Source: Helochares maculicollis
Lineage: Eukaryota; Arthropoda; Insecta; Coleoptera; Hydrophilidae
Assembly: GCA_033557835.1 (NCBI GenBank)
Contig: JAWQRO010000457.1
Span: forward strand, 1 to 38,628
DNA: 38,628 nucleotides
Direction: 5' to 3'
Under the pieces are notes generated by a model. The model did not search any database, was not told the origin of the DNA, and saw only the letters and a program-made list of their open reading frames with translations. The translations under genes were made by a program, and so were the position numbers. Shown here in pieces: positions 1 to 11,100 of the stretch; the first letter of the stretch is position 1, and each line of letters opens with the position of its first letter.

Positions 1-388
1 ATATATTTATTCGTCAACTTGTTCTAATTACTTTCCATGAACGTTGTTGTCTTCAACTATTGTAAATTTGTTGAACATCACTTTCGTCTTTGAATGGTTT
101 ATTTGTGAGCCTACATTCTGATTGCCAGCATATAATTCGTCAATTAGATTTTGTAATTCGTCTGGACTATTCGCTACAAGACTATGTTATCTGCGAACCA
201 AAGGTTGTTAATATTTTCACCATCGATATTTAGTATCTTATTTTCCCAATTGAACTTACTGAAGATGAATTCCAATGTGGCAGTGAATAGTTTAGGAGAG
301 ATCGAGTCTCCTTGATGTACACCTTTTGTTGTGGAGAACTCCCTAGTTGTTTTATGAAGTTTCTCTCCCGCTTTTGCTTCCTCATATA
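1..388 (-). mobile_element. LINE (non-LTR retrotransposon) reverse-transcriptase remnant, 3'-side segment
   Basis: Read on the minus strand, 437-174 gives an open stretch with the reverse-transcriptase block GVHQGDSISPKLFTATLE followed by the catalytic-box region NLWFADNIVL. Non-LTR reverse transcriptases normally have F/YADD here. This copy reads FADN, so the second catalytic aspartate is lost, and a single-base loss near 172-175 puts a stop right after it. Past the break, in a shifted frame, the expected continuation is readable (ANSPDELQNLIDELYAG, then SKTKVMFN). The part of that open stretch to the right of 388 belongs to the inserted mariner. The rest of the same LINE resumes at 1459. 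The clade resembles the endonuclease-reverse transcriptase LINEs common in insects, but I cannot fix it further. This is a dead fossil copy that runs off the left edge. Confidence 0.85.
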
Positions 389-1456
389 CCGGGTGCGCAG
401 GTTTAAAATTTCGTTTTGTTGCCAAGAGATGGCGCATGAAGTAATACTTCTTTTTGCGGCATATTTTTCTTGTTCAATCAAAAGAAAAAGGTATCGCAAA
501 GTCATCAAATTCTTGCAGAGATTTACGGCGATCTTGCTCCAATTGTCAAGATTTGTGAACGGTAGTTTCAACGTTTTAAAAGTGGCGATTTCAATGTTAT
601 TAACAAAAAACGTGAAAATCGATCAAAACTGTTTGAAGGCGACGAATTATAAGCATTATTGGACGAAGACGATACACAAACACGATGAATGATGGCGGAG
701 CAGTTGAATGTCACTCGGCAAGCCATTTTCGGTCGCCTAAGAGCCATGGGGAAGATTCAAAAGGTTGGAAAATGGATTCCACACAAACTCAACGAACGAC
801 GGATGGAAAGATGAAAAACTGTGTGCGAAATGCTGCATTTACGCCACAAAATTTACGCCAAGACATCCATCAACACTGAGTACAAAACCGGATCGTTTTG
901 GGAGGGCAACAATGGTGTGTGGGCGTGTGTGTGGTGGGATTAGAAGGAATTAGAGTACTACGAGCTTCTCAAATTCGGCGAAACAGTTAATACCGTCTGC
1001 TACCGACAACAAATGATAAATTTAATTCACGCATTGATCCAAAAAATGCCCAGAGTGGACTCGAAGACATGACAAAGTCATTCTGTAGCATAACAACGCT
1101 CCTGCACAATCAGTCAAAGTAGTTAAAGAAACGATTTCTTCGCTTGGTTGGCAGCTCCTATCCCATCCGCCGTACTCACCAGACCTGGCGGTTTCTGATT
1201 ATCGCCTCTTCTTATCGATGGGACACATACTAGCTGAGCAACACTTCAAGACTTTCAAAGATGTACAATGGCTCGATGAATGGATATCAATTAAAGTTGA
1301 AGCGTTATTTTGGAACGGTATCCATAAATTGCCCGAGAGATGGATTAAATGTATAAAAATCGAGGGTCAATACTTTGAATAAAAAATGTTTTACCATTGT
1401 TCTTAAATAATTGCGTTTTTAATGAAAAAAAAAACATTTTTAACTTGCACACCTGG
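389..1456 (+). mobile_element. mariner transposon, mauritiana (Mos1-like) type, degenerate
   Basis: Terminal inverted repeats are visible: the left end begins CCGGGTGCGCAGGTTTAAAA and the right end, reverse-complemented, begins CCAGGTGTGCAAGTTAAAA. The latter is close to the Mos1 end CCAGGTGTACAAGT. Both sides are flanked by TA (387-388 and 1457-1458), the mariner target duplication. Inside, on the + strand and broken by frameshifts and stops, are transposase pieces: LNERRMER (about 790-815), a KPDRFGRATM-like block (about 885-915), an HNNAPAQ-like version of the HDNAPSH catalytic box (about 1085-1105), a HPPYSPDLAVSDY block (about 1158-1200), and IHKLPERWIKC...GQYFE ending at about 1380. At 1068 bp it is shorter than the roughly 1.29 kb of intact elements, so there are internal deletions. 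It cannot encode a working transposase. Confidence 0.93.
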
Positions 1457-1458
1457 TA

Positions 1459-2215
1459 TGTTATTGGGGATTTCGATATAGGCTTTCTCTGTGCCTTGCA
1501 TTAGAGATCTTCCATTATTGCCGCGGGAAAGATTGAGTCAAAGGCTTTTCCGAAGTCAATAAAAGCCATGACAAGGGGAGAGAATGTTCTCTAGTTCTGC
1601 TGATCACTTTTCTAATAGTTTGGATGTAATCCATAGTACTGAACCCATTTCGGAATCCCACCTGTTCTTTTGGCTGCATAGAATATAGGGTGTAAGTTAA
1701 GCTACCTTTCTTGTGAATTATTGTTATAGTAGTTTTGTTCCAGTGCTTTGAAATCTTCCTTTAAGGGATGTGTTCAGTGTACATCTTTGCTAGGCAAGTT
1801 AGTGTCTGCCTGTTAATTGGAGTAGCTCAGCTGTTATTCCGTCATGTTCAGCTGCTATACCATTTTTCATTTGTTTTAAAGCCATTTCTACTCCAGCTGT
1901 TAGTACTTCTAGTGGTTTTGATACGGAGATTGTCCTCTTGTGGTGATTTATATAGATTTTAATAGAAGTTAGCGACAAATTCCAGTATTGAGCGTCTGTT
2001 TGTAATACGCGTGTTACTGTTGATGTAGACGATTGCTACTATTTGATTTCGCCCTATGATTAGCTTCTGCTTGGTTTTCTTGTAGCTCTTTCTGTTTTCA
2101 GTAGCACCCTGTACAAGATTTTGATTGTACTTTTGAATGTCTATTTTAATTTGCTTTCTGATGGCCTTGCACAACTCTACATATTCAATGCGGCTCATTT
2201 TATAAAAATATGAGG
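1459..2215 (-). mobile_element. LINE reverse-transcriptase remnant, 5'-side segment
   Basis: This is the other half of the LINE interrupted by the mariner at 389-1456. On the minus strand, about 2200-1959 encodes a Lys/Arg/Gln-rich segment (RIEYVELCKAIRKQIKIDIQ ... ENRKSYKKTKQKL) like the linker that precedes the polymerase in these LINEs. About 1690-1480 encodes the polymerase block that carries the first catalytic aspartate, with AFIDFGKAFDS at about 1537-1566. In-frame stops and shifts occur between these blocks. The intervening 1700-1950 is diverged LINE sequence without a clear open frame. The orientation and order agree with the segment at 1-388. Confidence 0.8.
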
Positions 2216-2289
2216 CTAAATAATTAAATGTCTGTTGAAGAAAACAGTGAATATTTGTATAAAAGTTATGGAAAATAAGCAAGTGTGCC

Positions 2290-4900
2290 TAAATAAAGCT
2301 ACTCAATTATTGGATTCTTTGTAATACTTAAATAATAATGTAATTATAAAAGCAAGATCTGTACTTGGTATTGTCCAGCAGCTAAATGTGGAGTTACAAA
2401 ATTTTCAAACCTCATCGCGGACTTGCCAATTAACATTTAATTTTCTCAAAATAATCTTTGGCAAGTAATTCAGAACTTATATCTGCATACGATTTTCCTT
2501 ATCAGGGAGTTGATTAATTTTGTAAATTTGAAACATTTTTTCTTGCTTAAGTTATACTTAGTAATAACTTTGCTTCTTTATCAAATGTATTATGCAATAT
2601 CTATCTTAAAAAAGGATAAAGTAATGACCAAATAAAATACGTTACATCATAGGGTATAATCTTTATAGCGCTTTTATGCTTCTCGAAATTAATTTTTAAT
2701 ATCACGGATATAAAAATTGTTACTCTCCAATTTACTGAAATGTTGCTATATATTTTGGCCCTAACTATATTTTCTTAGAAATACAAATACAAAGCCGATA
2801 AGGAAGAGCCTAAGGAATAAGCAGGTTTTGTGTTTTTACCCGAGTGCTTTTCCCGGGGAACAAAGTTACGTATAGAAATGGAAGTTTGTATCTACTATAG
2901 GTTTCGTTCGGTGAAGATGTATTTCTCGATATCTGTGTATGAGTATTCGCGACATGCTTAGATCAAACGATTTTAATAATACTGTTCTTTTTACTGTATT
3001 TCTGGGTATAAGGAATATTTTCGGAAAATTTTGTTTAAAATTATAATCTTACAAGTAACGATCAATTCATTTCATTACGAATCAAATTCAATAACGTATT
3101 TTAAATGCTTGTATTGTCGCTTTTTGTTTTAACAAATACAACGTACATTATTACTGCATGTAGTCAGCATGTTTTATTGACCCTAAATACTTCAAGTTCA
3201 GCAGTAATGTGTTTTCTCAATTAAAACTACTTTTCTAAAACAGACACGAGCTATAACATTTTTACACTTCCACAAGCCGCTTAAAAATTAAAGCATTTCA
3301 CTTCGAACAAAAGGATGTATATATTTAAATTATTAGATTCATTGCGTTGGCGGTAGGTGGTAGGTTGTAGGTATGCACTATAATATTAGATAGTGACCCG
3401 CTTTAAGAATTTAAATTCCTTTCATAGAACACTTATTTCAACACATACAAAGTACTTACATTTTTATACATACAATTTCCAGTTTTTATTCTCTCATGAA
3501 AATATATTAAACTAGAATGCTGCTCTTGTAAGATATGCAATATTCTTGAGATTAATTATTAAGAAGTGTATAAATAGCTACATTGATGTACACATTTTAA
3601 AAACCAGATGACTAACATATTAAGAGTGTAATAAGTAATATGCAGTAAGTGTCGTTTTGGGTGTGTTAATCTCGGACTTTATCAAGAAAACCCTTGCCGC
3701 ACACCTAATTACTAATTACTTCATTAGTTTTATTGCATTCTCTTCAAATTGACAATTTGACTTAAATTGCACTCACAACAAAGTTTCATTATAAAAACTT
3801 TAAATACAATTTTTATATATAGCTGTTGGTTGATAACGTAATCAACTCATTTATTTATTTATTTGCATTTCGTATTTTAAAATATGGCACCGCTGCGATT
3901 GTATATTTGTTATAAGACAAGTTTGACTATCTACGATATTTTTAACTTAATTTAGCCACATGTGAAATATATTAGTCGTAGCATATAAAATTTTTTTATA
4001 ATAATTTAAATCGCCATAATCTACATAACTTGTTAAATGCCATTAAAGCCGTATCGAACAATGCAACATAACTTTTATGTAACCCAACAAAAATAGATAT
4101 ATTTTTCATTACAACTAATTTATTTTGGAAGAGTACGTTTGAAAGGTTAATAAACAGTTTTCCTTGGTTGTTATTGACTTTCATTGATTTTTCTGCGTAC
4201 TAAATATGAACTTTAGTGTTGTTGATATTCTAATAATAACAGACTTGAAGGCAAAACGCCACACTCCGCTCGTGATGGCAACAAACACAGCTGCTGCCTA
4301 TTTATTTCTGAAAAATCATAGTCACGTGAAATAGAAAAATAACGCCTTGCTAAAATTTGCACTCTATTTATTATTTGAAATCGTCATAGAATTATATTTA
4401 CCATTTCTTCTACATTGCTCTACAAGTTTTGCATAATGTGAACAATCAAAGCTACAGCAATAAGTTACCTTGACTTTTGTCCTATCTGTATTTAAAAACT
4501 ACGTATAAAACAATTTCTTTATAAATATTGTTCTGACGCGCTCTACCATTTTCTTATGGTCGTTTAGATCAAAGTCTAACTACCCGAAATTGTTTTTCTT
4601 TATTTAAAATTAACTCTTAAACCGAACTAAAAACCAGCAAAACAACTGGTATATGTTAATATTCATTTATTCCCTTTAAATGCATTATGCATTCATGTCA
4701 GCTCAAATATCTTATTAATATGCCGGCTGCCGATATTTACTTCCAGTTTTCTTCCTACCAACTACAGTCTGTTTCCTATAATTATTTTAATGTATTCCTT
4801 CAAGTGCAGCTCAATTGTTAGCTTTGAATTAAAGAATAAATAACTTGCTTTTAGCTTTACAAATTTCTCTCTGCAATATTTATTTTTCTTTTTATTCCAG
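2290..4900. other. AT-rich non-coding sequence, probably Ehbp1 first intron
   Basis: I searched this stretch for the missing first coding exon of Ehbp1 (family N-terminus of the type M-x-S-V-W-K-R-L-Q-R-V, ending in a donor that leaves a split Trp codon TG|G) and found none. There are simple TTTA repeats near 3850 and a GGTAGGT-type repeat near 3352-3374. No RNA gene or domain-bearing frame was recognised. An intronic or 5' flanking status is inferred from the acceptor at 4899-4900. Confidence 0.5.
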
Positions 4901-5108
4901 GGAGCCGCATAAATTATCAGTGGTATGGTCACGTAGATCGAGACGGGTGGCAAGCACCCCTATGCAATGGGAGCCCACTCTCCAAAATCCCTACAAAGGC
5001 TGGGTAGAATGGCCCATTCCCGAAAATCATCAAGTAGCCATAACACTTTTTAAAGATCCTCGAACTGAAGCCTTCGAAGACAAAGACTGGAGCTTCGTTA
5101 TTGAAGAT
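4901..5108 (+). CDS. Ehbp1: Ehbp1 exon: NT-C2 domain, first visible part
   Basis: Acceptor tttattccag precedes 4901 and donor GTATGT begins at 5109. The first G completes a split codon; the family has a conserved Trp here (K-W-x-P-x-K-L-x-V-V-W), so the upstream exon should end in TG. The exon encodes EPHKLSVVWSRRSRR through EDKDWSFVIED and ends in phase 0. The conserved LFKDPRT and EDKDW blocks identify the EHBP1 family NT-C2 domain, which is thought to bind phosphoinositide membranes. Confidence 0.95.
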
Positions 5109-8100
5109 GTATGTATCATAAAATCTCAAGTCCAAAACTTTAATATTGAAACCACATTCTAGCATAAAACTAATATTTATGTGGTAACCCGACAAGATAT
5201 ATTTTTGTTAACTAATCAGTACTTGTTTTCCCAACCTACATAGTAGATGTTATAACTCATATTTTCAATAGCCTGTACTTTGTCATAAAGAACTAAAAGA
5301 TATCTAAATTTTGAATACAAGTTATGTTACAAAACAAACTTTTGAGCTATTCTAGTTCAATATAATTAAGACAAGATCAATAAAACGAGGCTACCCTTTA
5401 AAATGCAATCTATATACATGCAATTTCGATGTAAAGTACCTACAAAGCAAATATTTGCTTTGCATGATTCCTTTCGCATGATTACAATTTGTAGATAAAA
5501 TTTATTCTTTATACCATTAATAGGATTATATCGATAAAGTAATGTAGTACAAGGTTTTGAAATTTCTATGGATTGAAGACACAATCAGATTTAATGTTTT
5601 TTAATTTATTACATTTCTTAATCCTTTCCACAGCAGCTTTCTAATTTTTACCTACAAGTTTCCTTCTTATTACAAGTTGTTCAAATGATTACTCTCTTCG
5701 TTGGCCACTTTTAAGTTGTTTCCTGCATTGTAACATTTTTATTGTATCATTTATGAATTATGATGCATTTGGCGAGCTTCCTGCCACTAATTATATCATT
5801 ATGTTCTATACAGCAAAGAACTATTTCATCTGCTCAAAATTAACAAGGTATGCCACAGCCTTCATAAAATTTAAATTTACTGATAGAACTGGTTTTAGTC
5901 GATGATGATGGCATTGATACTACACAAAGTTGATTGCCCATGATGTTTATCAATCATTTCTTACTCATCTAGTTTAAGTCTGAGACAAAAATAAGTAAAA
6001 CGAAATTTTGAGCGGTGTTGCGGTGGCCTATACCAAACTTTGTAATTTCATGTTGTTTTAGGTTACTGCTGCGGGAAAACGAAGACAACTTGCGATTGTC
6101 CATGTTAATATGAGAAAATTTGCAAGTGCAGAATCGACCCAACATGATCTTCAATTACATTTTAAACCAACAACTAAGAAAATTACTAGTGCTAAACTGG
6201 AATGTACGCTGTCGTGTGTTTTACTGAGAGAAGGGAAAGCTACGTAAGTCTCATTTTCTACTATACCTACTACTACCCAAACCAGTAAACACATTTTCAT
6301 TCATGATGTTACAACCTCTTGAAAGTTGTTGCATTTGTACATTAATCTTGTACACTTGAAAAATAATTCAATTTATCGATTTTATTTCATTCTTTAACCA
6401 TGAATCAATTATATGATTTCATATAATTGATATACCTAGATATCAATATCTTTTTACAAAATCTATTACAAATATTTCGATCTAAGTATCAAGAAAAAAT
6501 ATTCCACTTAAATTGCCTCTAATCAATGATCTTTAAATAAAACAGATTAAATTATGCAAGTATAAATATGCAATTAACTTTCCACAGCAAGTAGTGGTCA
6601 GTTGCATATATACTATTATTTTACTTAAAATATTTATCCTTAAAATTAGTATTAAATTAAAGAGAATTATTTTAATTGAAACCTAATGGCTATAATTATA
6701 ATGACCCAATTTCCTTCATTTGATATGTAAATTGACCACTGTTTTTTAGTTCGCTCTTTCAAAATTACCAATGGACAAATTTCTTTCCTTTTGTACAGAT
6801 CTTTTAGTGTTGATTTTGTGTATATACTTGCTGTGTTAAGTACAAATATTGAATATATTTAGCAATATAAGGAAAATTTATTATTAGCTGTACTTATCTT
6901 AAATATGATATTAAGCTTTACCCATTTCTTATGTGTTTCTTTGAAAATGCCTTCAGCAATTCTAATTATTATAGTTTTAGCGTTGCATGGCAAAACTTGT
7001 TATTCGGTGAGTTTTATTAATTTTATTACACAGAATTGAAAAGTATTGCATTAGAAACACCACTCATATACCTATCTATTAAATTGATTTCATAATTAAT
7101 AATTTTCGTAGAATTACCAGTTTCTTCTGGTTTTCTCATCTGTTGAATTAAGCTTACATTATAAATATATGCTTTTATTGCTTACATGCGGTCATAATTA
7201 GCAAACATGTTTATTTCTGAATTTGCAGTTCGACAAATATTGTTTGTTTTCTAATTTATTATGTATCTTTGTAATTTTGTTGTTTACTGTTATCAAAGGA
7301 ACTGCTGATGTATGCATATTATCTTTTTATTTTTGTCACCATTGTGAATATCTGTTTCACAGTTATCATAAATTTCCTGTTTATTAAATTTTTTACATAG
7401 TTTCCAATCGGTGATTACCCAGTTTACTGCTCTACATTTTACTGACAAAAAATAAAAATATTTGTTGTTGAAAATGTTAACCATTTAAGTACTTGGCTTA
7501 TATTGGTTAACTACCAATTTGAAAATGATACTAGTTGCTTAACAAAATAATATATCAGCATAAATAAAGCAATGCAAATCCGCATAAACAATCAGAATTG
7601 ATCTGGAAACATAAGTATATGTTCATAAATTGTGATAGGAAAGTAACAATATTGTCAATAAGCCAGATCTAATTTTTGATTTTGGCCATTTTTGACATGC
7701 AGTTCTGTGTACATTGAAAAACCGAATGTGAGACTTTATCTGCATAAACTCGATTTTTTAGTTACGAATTTATAATGTAAAATTGCACCCATATTTTAAT
7801 TATAAAATTTTAAAATTGAAAAAGGTGTTAGCAAGCATTAAATTTTAGAGATTAAGAGTATATTTTTACTGTTTTAAAAATACAAGGTATTGCACATTAC
7901 ACACATTTTTATTAAAAATGACCTCTATACTATATGTACTAAAATGAAATAATTTATATGTGAGCTAATTTTGAAAAGTAAAACTAGCTTTTTAATGTAA
8001 GGTATATTAATCCAGTTCTTGTTAATACAAATTTTGATCTTAATGAGACAGGTTTAGTGCATATTTTTCAAAGAGATGCAATTCAATACGTGATACAAAT

Positions 8101-11100
8101 GCGTAGGTATAAAACTTTTTTATTTAGACCTTAGAATAACATCATTTACAAGCTATCATTTTCTAAACTACTGTATTTTTCTTTATGTGTTTAATAAATT
8201 AAGTACTATACCAACAAAATGTGAAATATGATTTATCATTACAGAAATACTTAAATGCAAACATTTTTTTTGTCTGTACAAATTTAATATCACATATTCA
8301 TGTAAATATTTTAAAACTACAACAAATTAAGTCAGTCATTAACAAAACTTTTTGCAGTGATGAAGATATGCAGTCAATGGCTTCCCTAATGTCAGTAAAC
8401 AATAACAGCGACATTGCACCTCTCGATGACTTTGAAGATGAAGACTTTTCAATAAGTGATAACTCCACGAAAAACAGCATACATGAAGTAACTCAACAAA
8501 TGCAACTAATGACAAATAGCTTAAGTGGATCTGATTTTGCAAGTACACCAATGAGTGGTAAGTAAAAAATATATGTCAATAAATGTTTACTAAAGTTTGC
8601 TACTAAAACTAAGCCATATATTTCCTCAATACATTTGATGATACATTCCAAAATATTGCAGTTAACAGCATACAGTCGCTTATTAGAGATGACAAAACAC
8701 CAACAGCAGAAGTATTTTCACCTTTATCAGAGAAACCAAAGTTACCACTTGTACCAGCACCAAAGCAGAGTGATTTTATGCAATCAGATAGTGACCCATA
8801 TTCAGAACTGTGTACTCAACAGCTTGATAATTTGGATACCTTAGAAGAAGCTGAAAGTGATATTAGCAATATTAGTAGCCCACCTAAAGTAAAAAGCTTC
8901 AATCTTAAATTACAGCTTTTAGATTTAAAAGAAAATGAACCACCAAAACAAAAATTAACTACTCCTGGTAAGAAAATAAATCAAAACTTTCTATATTTAT
9001 TACACATTTCTATAGTGTTATTGCATGTGCAGTATATATGTATTGTGTCAATCCTCAATTTAACTTTTAACAGGTCAAGATTTATTAGAATGGTGTAAGG
9101 AAATGACAAAGGCATACCCCGGGGTTAAAGTAACAAACTTGACGACAAGCTGGAGGAATGGAATGGCTTTCTGCGCCCTTATTCATCATTTTAAGCCAGA
9201 TTTGATGTAAGACTTTTACATTAATGATTTGTTAGTTTTCTAAATCATTTTCTTTATTTATACGTTTGATAAGTTGAATGTGTGGGGTGTACCAAAAGCT
9301 ATAAAAACAATTAGGTGATGTGAAAAATATGCCTAATTTAAAGCGAAGTTTAAAAAATAAAAATATGTTAACTTTCTTAAACTATCTTTTAACTATTTTC
9401 TTAAATTTTATAATTACCAGCATAAAACACCTAAAGGGTAATTCTTAGCTTTTGAAGTTTATTCATAGTTAACATTTTTATTCATTAGACAGAATGTATA
9501 TATGATTTATGGGGAACCTTTTAACAGTGATTTTGACTCCCTTTCCCCTCATGATGTGAGAGGAAATTGTAAGAAGGCTTTTGATGCTGGTGACACTCTA
9601 GGCATTCCACGAGTCATAGAACCATCTGATATGGACATGCTTGCAGGTATGTTAGGCCAGGTTCCTGTTTTTCAAAGAGTTTTGTTAATAGTTAATGCTT
9701 CTTGATTATAGTGCCTGATAAGTTGGCTGTAATGACTTATTTATATCAACTGCATGCTCATTTTACTGGCCATGAATTAGAAGTGCAACAAATTGGAAAA
9801 ACAGCAGACAAGAGCAACTATGTCATTGGCAGATTCATCACCGATAAAGATACTGATGTTACTTCCCAACTCTTTGGTCAAGAAATTAATAATCTTCGCA
9901 AAAATAAACAAAATCAGCAAGTGAGTATTTGAATTAGTTTATCACACACCTGCCCTAGAAAATATTTATAACTTCAATTTTTAAATTTGCAATAATATAT
10001 ACAGTGTTGCAAAATTAATTAATTAATTTAATTAAAATGTGAGCACGACCTGGTATTTTCTAAGTATAAAATAATTTTGAAAATTTGGCTAATTTAAGAC
10101 ACATGGCATAATTGAAATGATGCCAATTGACCATGCTGAATTAAAGAATATTATGCAGACACAACGGCACTGTTATTGCTATAAAAATAAGGGCATCACA
10201 ATCAAACATGGCCTTAGATCCTTCAAAACCTCCAGATTAAAATTTTTCATGAACACAAAACCGTCCTCATCAAAGAGGAACAGAAAAATAACATAAACAA
10301 CGATTCAAGTACAATTTTATAGCTCTGCATTTTTTCGAATCATTTAAAACAGAATGTGACCTCAAAAAAAGATCGCTTTGTATTACTATATTCCGCTGCA
10401 AGAAAGACAATTACATCATATATTGCAAACTACCGTCACCTTTATCTCTATAAAAATACCGGCATCACAATCAAAACAAAGTGTTAGATCCGTCATAATC
10501 ATGAGATAAAATTATTTCACGAACACAAAACCTTCCTAATAACATAGACAGAAAAAAGAACATAAACAATCATTTAAGTAAGCTTTTATTCAAGCGCGTT
10601 GTTTTTTAAACTGGAGATCGAACATGACTTCGAAAGAGTAATGCTTTATATTACCGCTGCAAGAAGGGTGGTTACATCATACATCGTAAACTAAACACTA
10701 ACTTATTTGTCGAATTTCTTTATCGTTAAAATTCGATGGCTACTTAAATACAATGGACTACAGTAAATTTTTATCACATGCTATTGCGACAACAGGAAAG
10801 ACATGCACTACTTCTCTTGCGTCTGTGGTTGTAAATTTTTTGAGCTTTACATTTTTTGATGAGCATCGCTTTCATTTTTATCACCTTGTTTACAATAAAA
10901 TGATGATTTTTCTTGTTTTGTGCTTAGTAAGTTCAGATGATTTGCATATTGGTAAATATGTCTTTCGTTGAATAAGGCATAAAGAAGTTTAGCTAACTTA
11001 CTTAATAGTAAATAATGTATTAAAAACAAATTAAAATGAACGCAATCCGATCAAACATGCGGCGCTTGTTTTTCCTCTCCGGTTGAAATTTATTGGGCTA

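Noticed and set aside
312..692. Plus-strand 126-codon frame across the LINE/mariner junction
   Set aside because: It crosses the transposon boundary at 388/389 and reads antisense LINE into mariner sequence, so it cannot be a native gene. Its mariner part also covers the broken transposase N-terminus.
2845..2862. Near-palindrome ttttcccggggaaca
   Set aside because: Off by one base from a true palindrome, isolated, and no flanking duplication or repeat was seen.
1..4900. Search for the first coding exon of Ehbp1
   Set aside because: No frame with the expected M-x-S-V-W-K-R-L start and a donor leaving TG was found, so I treat it as lying outside the window.
9489..9527. Upstream AG (9488-9489) as the acceptor of the CH-domain exon, giving an extra IQNVYMIYGEPF-like segment
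   Set aside because: The extra 38 bases break the frame with the previous exon's phase-2 end, and the family alignment joins PDLI directly to DFDSLSPHDV, which the acceptor at 9527 gives exactly.
10753..10971. 72-codon frame in the Ehbp1 intron
   Set aside because: Phe/Ser/Leu-rich chance frame with no domain; no splice context that would fit it to Ehbp1.
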